DNA of 6,199 nt from an uncultured Blautia sp. (GTDB lineage: Bacteria > Bacillota > Clostridia > Lachnospirales > Lachnospiraceae). Below are positions 1-6,037 of this stretch, piece by piece. The stretch spans positions 1 to 6,199 of the forward strand of contig CAKRTP010000105.1 in NCBI GenBank assembly GCA_934402155.1, written 5' to 3'. The translations under genes were made by a program, and so were the position numbers. The notes beneath the pieces are model-generated. The model did not search any database and was not told the DNA's origin. It was given only the letters and a program-made list of their open reading frames with translations. Every line of letters begins with the position of its first letter. Positions within the stretch are counted from its first letter, which is position 1.

Positions 1-76
1 CGAGGTTGATAGGGCAGGGGTGGAAGTACGGTAACGTATGGAGCTGACTGCTACTAATAGGGTGAGGGCTTGACCA
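1..76 (+). rRNA. rrl: 23S ribosomal RNA, 3' end (partial)
   Basis: This is the last part of a large-subunit rRNA gene; the rest lies outside the window. The stretch has the conserved 3'-terminal pattern: GGGGTGGAAG near 17-26, AGCTGACTGCTACTAATAG at 42-60, then GAGGGCTTGACC at 64-75. GCTTGACC is the strand that pairs with the 5' end of 23S in helix 1, so the mature end should lie at or just after position 75. The exact last base cannot be fixed because the 5' partner is not visible. The tRNA genes downstream are probably co-transcribed with it. Confidence 0.95.
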
Positions 77-292
77 AAAAGCTGAGACGAGCGGCTGTCG
101 CCGCACATAGAGCGAGGAATGCTTGCATTCCAGAGCGGTAATGTGAGAAGACAGACATTTGCGAAGCAAAAGGCACTGAGCAACGAAGTTGCGAGGTGAC
201 CAAGCTCGGCGAAAGCATAAGCATGGTTAACTTGATTCGATTGTTTAGTCAACATGTATGTAGTTTTGAAGATAGGATTTATCTTCTGATAA
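77..292 (+). other. Hairpin-rich rRNA-tRNA spacer, no 5S rRNA
   Basis: This spacer has no gene and no recognisable 5S rRNA. It is dominated by short perfect inverted repeats: GCGGC/GCCGC at 91-104 (4-nt loop), GGAATGC/GCATTCC at 116-131, TTTGC-GAA-GCAAA at 158-170, GCAAC-GAA-GTTGC at 180-192, and GAAGATA/TATCTTC at 268-286, which ends seven bases before tRNA-Asn. Two of them share a GAA triloop. None is followed by a run of T on the + strand, so they do not look like terminators. Likely roles are folding and RNase processing of the rRNA-tRNA precursor; that is inference. Confidence 0.6.
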
Positions 293-365
293 TCCTCCTT
301 AGCTCAGTCGGTAGAGCATGCGGCTGTTAACCGCAGTGTCGTTGGTTCGAGTCCAACAGGGGGAG
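293..365 (+). tRNA. tRNA-Asn (anticodon GTT)
   Basis: A complete cloverleaf of 73 nt. The acceptor stem TCCTCCT (293-299) pairs with AGGGGGA (358-364), including one T-G wobble, and the discriminator is G365. The anticodon stem is TGCGG/CCGCA around loop CTGTTAA, with GTT at 326-328. The T loop is TTCGAGT. CCA is not encoded, so it must be added after transcription. It is the first of three tRNA genes after the 23S rRNA, 36 nt before tRNA-Glu, and no promoter is evident between them. Confidence 0.96.
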
Positions 366-401
366 TTAGCTTTTCGGTTATAGAGCCGATAGCAAATAAC
401 C

Positions 402-473
402 GGCTCCATGGTCAAGCGGTTAAGACACCGCCCTTTCACGGCGGTAACAGGGGTTCAAATCCCCTTGGAGTCA
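402..473 (+). tRNA. tRNA-Glu (anticodon TTC)
   Basis: A 72-nt cloverleaf. The acceptor stem GGCTCCA (402-408) pairs with TGGAGTC (466-472), one G-T wobble included, and the discriminator is A473. The anticodon stem is CCGCC/GGCGG with loop CTTTCAC and anticodon TTC at 435-437. The T arm is AGGGG-TTCAAAT-CCCCT. CCA is not encoded. A small perfect hairpin, TTTCCT/AGGAAA at 475-489, directly follows and may help separate it from tRNA-Cys during processing. Confidence 0.96.
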
Positions 474-500
474 CTTTCCTTTAAGGAAATAATTAAATAT

Positions 501-571
501 GGTGCCATAGCCAAGTGGTAAGGCAAAGGTCTGCAACACCTCTATCCCCGGTTCAAATCCGGGTGGCACCT
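501..571 (+). tRNA. tRNA-Cys (anticodon GCA)
   Basis: A 71-nt cloverleaf with a fully paired acceptor stem, GGTGCCA (501-507) with TGGCACC (564-570). The discriminator T571 is the U73 expected as a cysteine identity element. The anticodon GCA is at 533-535 in loop CTGCAAC, and the T loop is TTCAAAT. CCA is not encoded. One oddity: the outermost anticodon-stem pair would be A526 opposite C542, a mismatch; the other four pairs (AGGT/ACCT) are intact. It is the last gene of the cluster and is followed at once by a terminator. Confidence 0.95.
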
Positions 572-577
572 CTATTG

Positions 578-607
578 AAATCCAGAATATATTATTCTGG
601 ATTTTTT
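578..607 (+). terminator. Intrinsic terminator of the rRNA-tRNA cluster
   Basis: A perfect 11-bp inverted repeat, AAATCCAGAAT (578-588) and ATTCTGGATTT (594-604), has a 5-nt loop and a T run through 607. It starts seven bases after tRNA-Cys, so it most likely ends the rRNA-tRNA transcript and separates it from sbp. Confidence 0.9.
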
Positions 608-787
608 ATATTACAGAAAATTACTTCGCAAGGATGCAGCCAGAAAATCGCTTTATTTTTTATAGTATCTGTTGATTAAAAACAGTAAAATCAATATGGA
701 TAACGTTTTCATAAAATGCGTTCAAATAAATAGAAAAAACTAAAAAACAGCAAGATTTCAGCTTGAAAATAAGGAGATTTTGCGGTT

Positions 788-801
788 TTTTGCATGCAAA
801 A
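788..801. repeat. 14-bp perfect palindrome upstream of sbp
   Basis: TTTTGCATGCAAAA is self-complementary across all 14 bases. It lies 49 bp before the TATAAT box of sbp and overlaps the T run of the hairpin at 750-783. It could be a dimer-binding operator for the sbp gene, but no regulator gene is present in the window and I cannot assign it to a known family. Confidence 0.4.
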
Positions 802-850
802 GATATCGTTTTCCAATCCTATGATTTCTTTCTCTCAAAAAATATGGTTT

Positions 851-856
851 TATAAT
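851..856 (+). promoter_or_regulatory. Candidate -10 box of sbp promoter
   Basis: A perfect TATAAT lies 54 bp upstream of the sbp start codon. Nothing close to TTGACA sits 16-18 bp upstream (the region reads CTTTCTCT-like), so the promoter would be weak or activator-dependent. The resulting 5' untranslated region would be about 48 nt and purine-rich. Confidence 0.45.
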
Positions 857-910
857 GTCACAGCAAGAGAAACAGACAAAATTCAAAAAAGAAAAGAGAG
901 GAAGAGTATT

Positions 911-1921
911 ATGAAAAAAAGACTTTTAGTATTGGGAATTGCATCAATTCTTGGAGCAAACATTGCAGTTACATCTGCGGTATGGGCAGAAGATAAAGTA
1001 GAAATTACAAATGTATCTTATGATCCAACGCGAGAATTATATGAGCAGTATAATAAAGTGTTTGCAGAACATTGGAAAGAGGAAACAGGTCAGGAAGTTG
1101 AAGTGACACAGTCTCATGGAGGTTCTGGTAAGCAGGCATTAGAGGTCGCAAATGGTCTGGAAGCAGATGTTGTAACTCTGGCTTTGGAGTATGATGTCAA
1201 TGCGGTAGAAGATGCCGGTTTGATCGAGGATGGATGGATTGATGAATTTCCAAATGACAGTTCACCGTATACATCCACAATTGTCTTTCTTGTAAGAAAA
1301 GGAAATCCAAAAGGAATTAAGGATTGGGATGATCTGATCAAAGAAGATGTTGGAGTCATTACCCCTAATCCTAAGACTTCCGGAGGTGCAAGATGGAATT
1401 ATCTTGCCGCATGGGCTTATGCAGACAAGCAGTTTAATGGAGATGAAGATAAGATTAAAGACTTTATCAAGAAACTCTACGCAAATGTTCTTGTGCTGGA
1501 TTCCGGAGCAAGAGGTGCAACAACTTCTTTTGTAGAAAACGGGCAGGGTGATGTTCTGATTGCCTGGGAAAATGAAGCTTACCTTTCTGTACAGGATTAT
1601 CCGGATGATTATGAGATCGTAACACCGAGTATCAGCATCCTGGCTCAGCCGTCTGTGGCAGTCGTTGATTCTGTAGTAGACAAAAAAGGAACCAGAGATG
1701 TAGCAACAGAATATCTGAATTATCTGTATTCTGATGAAGCACAGAGAATTGCAGGAGATAATTATTATCGTCCGTCAAATGAAGATATCCTGAAAGAATA
1801 TGCAGATACTTTTGATCTGGATGTAAATCTTGTGACAATCGATGATTTTGGTGGCTGGGATAAAGCACAGGAAACTCATTTTGCAGATGGTGGTGTATTT
1901 GATCAGATTTACGAGGAGTGA
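911..1921 (+). CDS. sbp: Sulfate/thiosulfate ABC transporter substrate-binding protein
   Basis: A 336-residue solute receptor that captures sulfate (or thiosulfate) outside the membrane and hands it to a CysT/CysW/CysA-type ABC importer. Family signatures run in order: [15 protein letters not shown] (34-48), [10 protein letters not shown] (67-76), [10 protein letters not shown] (86-95), [16 protein letters not shown] (153-168), [10 protein letters not shown] (196-205), [11 protein letters not shown] (213-223) and FGGWDKAQ near the C terminus. Residues 1-26 form a signal peptide (KKR, hydrophobic core, VWA|ED) with no lipobox cysteine, unusual for a Gram-positive receptor. I chose the ATG at 911 because it begins this signal peptide and has GAGAGG at 896-901; the in-frame ATG at 794 adds 39 unrelated residues. 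Neighbours are a tRNA cluster and a convergent pyrC, so no permease genes adjoin it. Sulfate versus thiosulfate preference (Sbp or CysP) cannot be decided from sequence. Confidence 0.93.
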   Translation: MKKRLLVLGIASILGANIAVTSAVWAEDKVEITNVSYDPTRELYEQYNKVFAEHWKEETGQEVEVTQSHGGSGKQALEVANGLEADVVTLALEYDVNAVEDAGLIEDGWIDEFPNDSSPYTSTIVFLVRKGNPKGIKDWDDLIKEDVGVITPNPKTSGGARWNYLAAWAYADKQFNGDEDKIKDFIKKLYANVLVLDSGARGATTSFVENGQGDVLIAWENEAYLSVQDYPDDYEIVTPSISILAQPSVAVVDSVVDKKGTRDVATEYLNYLYSDEAQRIAGDNYYRPSNEDILKEYADTFDLDVNLVTIDDFGGWDKAQETHFADGGVFDQIYEE

Positions 1922-1951
1922 AATAGCAGCACAGGTTCAAGTGACAGAAAT

Positions 1952-1997
1952 AAAAATCCCCCGGCAGACAGCAGGATCGCTGCACCGGGGGACTTTT
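1952..1997. terminator. Bidirectional terminator between sbp and pyrC
   Basis: CCCCCGG (1958-1964) pairs with CCGGGGG (1985-1991). An inner CAGC/GCTG stem (1969-1972 with 1979-1982) forms the tip. On the + strand the stem is followed by ACTTTT. On the - strand it is followed by ATTTTTATT, the better T tract. It lies ~35 bp after the sbp stop and ~30 bp after the pyrC stop, so it can end both converging transcripts. Confidence 0.88.
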
Positions 1998-2022
1998 GAG
2001 ATATAAGGTCAAAGATATAAAA

Positions 2023-3285
2023 TTATCCCTGATATACAATTTTTCCGTTACAGATCGTGTAATGGATTTTTCCATAAAGTTCAGCACCTTTAAACGGACT
2101 GTTAGATGACTTGGATGCAAAATCAGTGACGATCCACTTTTCATCAGGATCAAAGATTACGAAATCTGCAGGCGCATTAACCTGAATGCTGCCACCTGGG
2201 AGTTTGTAAAGACTGGCAGGGTTACAGGTCATTTTTTCAAGAAGTTCCATCAGGGTGAGGTGACCCTCTTTTACAAGAGAAGTGATTCCAAGGCCGAGGG
2301 AAGTTTCAAGTCCTGTGATGCCGCTTGGCGCTTCTGTGAGAGGTTTCGATTTTTCCTCAGTGCTGTGTGGGGCGTGATCAGTAGCAATCAGATCAATGGT
2401 TCCATCTTTGAGTCCCTGGATGATCTCCTGTCGATCCTTTTCTGTACGGAGAGGAGGGTTCATCTTGGCAAGTGTACCGTGTTTCAGAAGGGCTTCTTCA
2501 GTCAGTGTGAAGTGATGTGGAGTAGCTTCAGCGTGAATGTCAGCACCGAGCTTCTTTGCTGTGCGGACAAGTTCTACAGAATTTCCGGAACTGATATGCT
2601 GGATGACAACAGCAGCACCGCTTCGAAGAGCAAGCATACAGTCACGGGCAACCATAACTTCCTCAGCGATTGCAGGAGAACCAATAACGCCAAGTTTGGC
2701 AGAAGTTTCTCCGGCATTGATTCCGTTGTTTGTAATGAATGATTTATCCTCTTCGTGAAGACTGATCGGCATATGAAGTTCAGCGGCTTTCTGCATTGCT
2801 TTATAGCAGAAAACACCATCAAGAAGCGGAATTCCGTCATCTGTAAATCCACAGGCACCAGCTTTTGCCAGAGCATCAAAATCAGTCATTTTTTCGCCGT
2901 CCAGCCCATAGGAGACAGTGGCAGTCTGGTATATATGGATATTTTCATTCCGGGCACGTGTAAGGATATCTTTGAGGGTGTCAACAGAATCAACAACTGG
3001 TTTTGTGTTTGCCATACAGATAACAGAAGTAAAGCCGCCCTTTGCAGCAGCGAGAGAACCGGTATGGAGATCCTCTTTATAAGTAAGACCAGGATCACGG
3101 AAATGTATATGAGTGTCAATAAGTCCTGGTGCGACAGTCAATCCGGTGAGGTCTAGAACTTTTTCTTCATTTTGAGAGGCAAGGTTCTGGCCCAGCTCGG
3201 TGATAATTCCGTTTTCAACTCGGATATCCATAATTGTGTCGATTTTTGTAGTGGGATCAATAAGATGACCATTTTTTAAAAGCAT
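2023..3285 (-). CDS. pyrC: Dihydroorotase, class I
   Basis: A 420-residue cytoplasmic zinc enzyme that cyclises N-carbamoyl-L-aspartate to L-dihydroorotate in de novo pyrimidine synthesis. The amidohydrolase metal site is complete: H59 and H61 in DTHIHFRDPG (57-66), the bridging aspartate in GFTDDG (146-151, probably D150), H177 in SLHEED, H230 in QHISSG, and catalytic D303 in ATDHAPH (301-307). N276 in MNPPLR fits the substrate-binding asparagine. Each lies one residue before its Bacillus-type counterpart as I recall the numbering, and the length is normal. The start has AGGAGG eight bases upstream. It is the last gene of the leftward group, 56 bp after the symporter gene, and ends at the shared terminator. 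No other pyr gene and no PyrR-type leader are visible, so it seems detached from a pyr operon. Confidence 0.96.
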   Translation of the reverse strand: MLLKNGHLIDPTTKIDTIMDIRVENGIITELGQNLASQNEEKVLDLTGLTVAPGLIDTHIHFRDPGLTYKEDLHTGSLAAAKGGFTSVICMANTKPVVDSVDTLKDILTRARNENIHIYQTATVSYGLDGEKMTDFDALAKAGACGFTDDGIPLLDGVFCYKAMQKAAELHMPISLHEEDKSFITNNGINAGETSAKLGVIGSPAIAEEVMVARDCMLALRSGAAVVIQHISSGNSVELVRTAKKLGADIHAEATPHHFTLTEEALLKHGTLAKMNPPLRTEKDRQEIIQGLKDGTIDLIATDHAPHSTEEKSKPLTEAPSGITGLETSLGLGITSLVKEGHLTLMELLEKMTCNPASLYKLPGGSIQVNAPADFVIFDPDEKWIVTDFASKSSNSPFKGAELYGKIHYTICNGKIVYQG

Positions 3286-3312
3286 AATTTTATCCTCCTG
3301 ACGGAAATTAAA

Positions 3313-3339
3313 GTTACTGTGAACGGAGTGAACAGTAAC
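3313..3339. repeat. Inverted repeat between symporter gene and pyrC
   Basis: GTTACTGT (3313-3320) and ACAGTAAC (3332-3339) form a perfect 8-bp stem. Inside the 11-nt loop a further AC/GT pair closes a GGA triloop (3323-3329). It begins two bases after the symporter stop. On the transcribed (-) strand it is followed by TTTAATTT, a poor U tract, so it may act as a weak terminator, an mRNA-stabilising 3' hairpin, or a copy of a dispersed intergenic repeat. Confidence 0.6.
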
Positions 3340-3341
3340 AC

Positions 3342-4565
3342 TTAAAGGTCAACACTTTCAATATGCTGTTCCTTAATATTGTGTTTCTTTGCATATCCTG
3401 TAAGAATCAGGGTAAGAGCACCATCGCCTGTTACGTTGCAGGCAGTACCAAAGCTGTCCTGCAGAGCAAAAATAGTGAGCATCAGAGCGGTGCCGGTTTC
3501 ATTAAAACCAAGTACTCCTGTGATGATTCCAAGCGAAGCCATAACAGTACCTCCGGGAACACCAGGAGCTCCAAGAGCAAAAATTCCAAGAAGAAGACAG
3601 AACAGAACCATTGTTCCAGGAGTTGGAATAGATCCGTACAGTATCTTGGAGATTGTCATACAAAAGAAGACTTCTGTCAGAACAGAACCACAAAGATGAA
3701 TATTGGCAAAAAGCGGAATTCCAAACTGTACCATATCTTTGCGAAGTGGCTTTGCCTTAGCTGCACTTTGAAGTGCGACTGCAAGAGTGGCTGCAGAGGA
3801 CATGGTTCCGACTGCAGTAAGATATGCCGGTCCATAATGACGTACAACTTCCCAGGGATTTTCGTGGGAGTAGGCACCGGCAAGAAGGTACAGCAAAGTC
3901 ATCCAGATAAAGTGACCTATTAATACGATCACGATGACTTTGAGGAATACAGGAAGCTGTTTTGTAATGGAACCTTCATATGCCAGTCCGCAGAAGGTCA
4001 GTCCGATGAAGAACGGAAGTACCGGAATGATGATTTTTGATACAATGGAAAGGACAATCTTCTGGAACTCATCAAGGAGTCCTGTAATAAGTTTTGCTTT
4101 GTTCCAGGTAGCGGCGAGTCCAACCATAATGGAGAAAACAAGCGCGCTCATGACAGACATGATCTGTGGGATTGAAAGCTCAAATACAACCTCAGGAAGC
4201 TCTTTCAGTCCGTCTACATTTGTAACGATGGAAAGGTGTGGTATAAGCGTGTAACCGGCTCCAACAGAAAACAGGGCAGCTCCGATGGAAGAGGCATAAG
4301 CGATCACCAGAGCCACACCCAGCATACGGGAAGCACTATTACCGAGTTTTGTAATGGAAGGAGCAATAAATCCGATGATGATCAATGGCACACAGAAGTT
4401 GATGAGCTGTCCGAGGACATATTTTAAAGTGACAACGACATTCAGGATTCCCATTGTGACAGAAGAAGAATCTGTGGCACTCAGTATAAGTCCTGCGATG
4501 ATGCCAAGTATAACACCTACCAGAAGTTTAAAAGGAAGGCTGGTAAAAAAACTGTTTTTTTTCAT
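3342..4565 (-). CDS. Dicarboxylate/amino acid:cation symporter (DAACS family)
   Basis: A 407-residue membrane carrier of the glutamate/aspartate/serine/dicarboxylate symporter fold, importing an anionic or polar amino acid or C4-dicarboxylate with Na+ or H+. Hydrophobic segments run throughout. The C-terminal transport core is recognisable: hairpin-1 serine motif GTMSSAATLAVAL (253-265), TM7 segment FANIHLCGSV (286-295, in place of the classical NMDGT), hairpin-2 tip GAPGVPGG (332-339), and TM8 D370 with NVTGD (377-381). The TM8 arginine typical of aspartate/glutamate carriers is not seen; the segment reads DSFGTACNVTGD, so substrate may differ. Start ATG has GGGGG eight bases upstream. It begins 31 bp after the cyuA-like gene, so co-transcription is likely and cysteine, serine or a related compound is a reasonable substrate guess. 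That guess is inference. Confidence 0.88.
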   Translation of the reverse strand: MKKNSFFTSLPFKLLVGVILGIIAGLILSATDSSSVTMGILNVVVTLKYVLGQLINFCVPLIIIGFIAPSITKLGNSASRMLGVALVIAYASSIGAALFSVGAGYTLIPHLSIVTNVDGLKELPEVVFELSIPQIMSVMSALVFSIMVGLAATWNKAKLITGLLDEFQKIVLSIVSKIIIPVLPFFIGLTFCGLAYEGSITKQLPVFLKVIVIVLIGHFIWMTLLYLLAGAYSHENPWEVVRHYGPAYLTAVGTMSSAATLAVALQSAAKAKPLRKDMVQFGIPLFANIHLCGSVLTEVFFCMTISKILYGSIPTPGTMVLFCLLLGIFALGAPGVPGGTVMASLGIITGVLGFNETGTALMLTIFALQDSFGTACNVTGDGALTLILTGYAKKHNIKEQHIESVDL

Positions 4566-4596
4566 GAAATAATCCCCCTGTAAAAGTCAATAAATT

Positions 4597-5886
4597 TTAG
4601 CAGTCCTGATCAATATTTGCCTGGTCGATCATGACATTGAGAATTTCGGTATCAGTGGTACGCATTCCAACACGACCGATATATCCCATACTTTTAATTG
4701 TTTCTTCAATATCGTCTTTGATGATTCCTTCACCAGGCAGAAAACTCTTATTCTGAATACTGAGCTGGAATGCCATCAGAGCTGCATCGACAGAAGTTGC
4801 AATTTTGGCTGCACAGGAAGGTTTTGCACCATCACAGACAATGCCGCCGATATTTCCAAGTGTATTGATGATTGTAAGAGAAACCTGCTGATAAGTTCCA
4901 CCATACATATAGGTAATTCCGGCACCGGCACCGCAGGCAGCACTGACTGCACCGCAGTAAGCGGAAAGGCTTCCTATATAATATTTCTGATGGATAGCGA
5001 TCAGATTACTTACAACAAGAGAACGACAAAGTTTTTCATGGGAAACTTCCCATTCATCTGCAAAAACAATGACAGGAAGTGAAACGGTCATTCCCTGATT
5101 ACCACTTCCGGAGTTGATTACAACAGGCATGGAGCATCCGCCCATACGTGCATCACTTCCGGCGGCAGCTCTGGCACAGGCTCTTGTGGTGACACTTTTG
5201 CCCCACACATGCATCAGTGTTTTGCCAATCTGTGCACCATAATTATTATCAAGTCCTTCCTGTGCGATCGCTGAGTTCAGTTTGATCTGACGATCAATGA
5301 CAGGCTGTATATCCTCCATTTTGACCTGGTCTGCAAAATCGAGGATATCCTTTACAGTGAGCAGAGATTTGTCAATTGCTGCTGTTTCCGTGGAACGGTA
5401 TGGATTATCAAGAATTACCTTTCCATCTTTCTTAATGTTGGTGATGTTTGTGTGCTGATGTTCGATCGTGACAGAAGCGGAGTGTTCACCGCTAGTAACG
5501 ATAGCTGTGATAAAAAGATTATCAACATTTTCAATCAGAGAACAGGAGCATATCTTACGAGAAATGAGTTCGCGTGTTTTTGCAATATCCTCGGAAGAAA
5601 TTTCACTGAGTACCTCAAGCGCACGGTCAGCATTTCCGCCGACAATACCGAGAACAGCCGCAACATCAATTCCCTTAAGTCCTCCGGAATTTGGGACGGT
5701 AACACCCTTGACATTTTTGATGATGTTGCCGCTCAGATGCATTTCTATGTGTTCCGGAAATTCCCCGAGAACCTGCCGGGCTTTTGCCGCTGCATAGGCA
5801 ATAGCGATCGGTTCTGTACATCCAAGAGCCGGAACAAGCTCATGTTTCAGGATGTTCAGATAGTTTGCATATAATGCAGAGTCCAT
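4597..5886 (-). CDS. cyuA: CyuA/UPF0597-type L-cysteine desulfidase (serine dehydratase alpha-like)
   Basis: A 429-residue cytoplasmic protein of the UPF0597 family (E. coli YhaM/CyuA, archaeal L-cysteine desulfidase), related to the alpha subunit of iron-sulfur L-serine dehydratase. Family members split L-cysteine into pyruvate, ammonia and sulfide using an oxygen-sensitive [4Fe-4S] cluster. Visible motifs: ALGCTEPIAIA (20-30, C23), NSGSGNQG (258-265), SAYCGAVSAACGAGAG (308-323, C311 and C318) and GGIVCDGAKPSCAAK (347-361, C351 and C358). C23, C311 and C351 match the three cluster cysteines reported for the archaeal enzyme; the 40-residue gap between the last two matches my recollection of that protein. 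I start at 5886: MDSALYANYL has AGGAGA at a good distance. The upstream ATG at 5970 adds 28 unsupported residues crossing the promoter. Serine as the true substrate is an alternative. First gene of its transcript. Confidence 0.88.
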   Translation of the reverse strand: MDSALYANYLNILKHELVPALGCTEPIAIAYAAAKARQVLGEFPEHIEMHLSGNIIKNVKGVTVPNSGGLKGIDVAAVLGIVGGNADRALEVLSEISSEDIAKTRELISRKICSCSLIENVDNLFITAIVTSGEHSASVTIEHQHTNITNIKKDGKVILDNPYRSTETAAIDKSLLTVKDILDFADQVKMEDIQPVIDRQIKLNSAIAQEGLDNNYGAQIGKTLMHVWGKSVTTRACARAAAGSDARMGGCSMPVVINSGSGNQGMTVSLPVIVFADEWEVSHEKLCRSLVVSNLIAIHQKYYIGSLSAYCGAVSAACGAGAGITYMYGGTYQQVSLTIINTLGNIGGIVCDGAKPSCAAKIATSVDAALMAFQLSIQNKSFLPGEGIIKDDIEETIKSMGYIGRVGMRTTDTEILNVMIDQANIDQDC

Positions 5887-5907
5887 ATTTTTCTCCTTTC
5901 CATTAAT

Positions 5908-5921
5908 AACGCAAATGCGTT
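5908..5921. promoter_or_regulatory. Palindromic candidate operator in cyuA leader
   Basis: AACGCA-AA-TGCGTT is a perfect inverted repeat with 6-bp arms. It lies 10-23 bp downstream of the cyuA -10 box, at about the start of the transcript and before the ribosome binding site. A dimeric repressor bound here would block elongation of cyuA. No regulator gene is in the window, so the binding protein is unknown. Confidence 0.45.
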
Positions 5922-5930
5922 TGTGCAGAT

Positions 5931-5959
5931 AGTATAAACTATTTCGACAAATAATACAA
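5931..5959 (-). promoter_or_regulatory. Candidate sigma-A promoter of cyuA
   Basis: Read on the - strand: -35 TTGTAT (5954-5959), 17-bp spacer, -10 TATACT (5931-5936), predicting a start near 5924 and a ~40-nt leader. An overlapping alternative is TTGTAA (5973-5978), 16 bp, TATTAT (5951-5956). A Spo0A-type box lies inside the spacer of the first choice. Confidence 0.6.
5943..5949 (-). promoter_or_regulatory. Candidate Spo0A box in cyuA promoter
   Basis: On the - strand this reads TTTGTCGAAA, containing the core 0A box TGTCGAA without mismatch. It lies between the -35 and -10 of the preferred cyuA promoter, a position that would usually hinder RNA polymerase. A second identical core lies at 6038-6044. 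Confidence 0.45.
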
Positions 5960-6037
5960 CGGTTATGCAAGATTACAAAACAGATTAAAGCAGAGTCATC
6001 TTATACAAAGAAAAAACTATTTTTGAAAAAAATTAAA

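Larger units (their letters stand above)
610..910 (+). other. A/T-rich region upstream of sbp
   Basis: No gene is supported in these ~300 bases. They hold three candidate signals. The first is a stem of ten pairs with two G-T wobbles (750-759 with 774-783, 14-nt loop), followed by GG and six T (786-791), which resembles a weak terminator or attenuator. The second is a perfect 14-bp palindrome, TTTTGCATGCAAAA, at 788-801. The third is a TATAAT box at 851-856. Position 672-694 carries TTGATT/AATCAA, a minor inverted repeat. The sequence shows no T-box motif and no SAM-riboswitch core that I recognise. Confidence 0.4.

Noticed and set aside
77..292. CRISPR-like or tandem repeat array in the spacer
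   Set aside because: The hairpins differ in sequence and spacing; there are no repeated units of constant length.
266..293. Promoter for the tRNA cluster (TTGAAG, 16 bp, GATAAT)
   Set aside because: The start would fall inside tRNA-Asn, and the elements overlap the GAAGATA/TATCTTC hairpin.
780..824. Short TTG-initiated leader peptide (14 codons) after AAGGAG at 771-776
   Set aside because: Spacing from ribosome binding site to TTG is only three bases, the start codon is rare, and the frame has no recognisable attenuation codon run.
794..910. N-terminal extension of sbp from the ATG at 794
   Set aside because: The extra 39 residues match nothing in the family, would bury the signal peptide, span the TATAAT box at 851, and the AAGGAG at 771-776 is 17 bases away, too far to serve it.
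610..910. T-box or SAM riboswitch controlling sbp
   Set aside because: I find neither a T-box core (AGGGTGGNACC) nor a SAM-type core; the region is too A/T-rich and unstructured for either.
2260..3156. Open frames on the + strand opposite pyrC
   Set aside because: They are antisense shadows of a gene with all its catalytic residues; they lack ribosome binding sites and recognisable domains.
3363..4572. Open frames on the + strand opposite the symporter gene
   Set aside because: Composition reflects the reverse complement of hydrophobic codons; no ribosome binding site or domain supports them.
5452..5874. Open frames on the + strand opposite the cyuA-like gene
   Set aside because: They are fully contained in the antisense of a conserved enzyme and show no independent coding signal.
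5887..5970. N-terminal extension of the cyuA-like gene from the ATG at 5970
   Set aside because: The extra 28 residues are read through the predicted promoter and palindrome, and the ATG at 5886 has a well-placed AGGAGA and gives the family's usual length.
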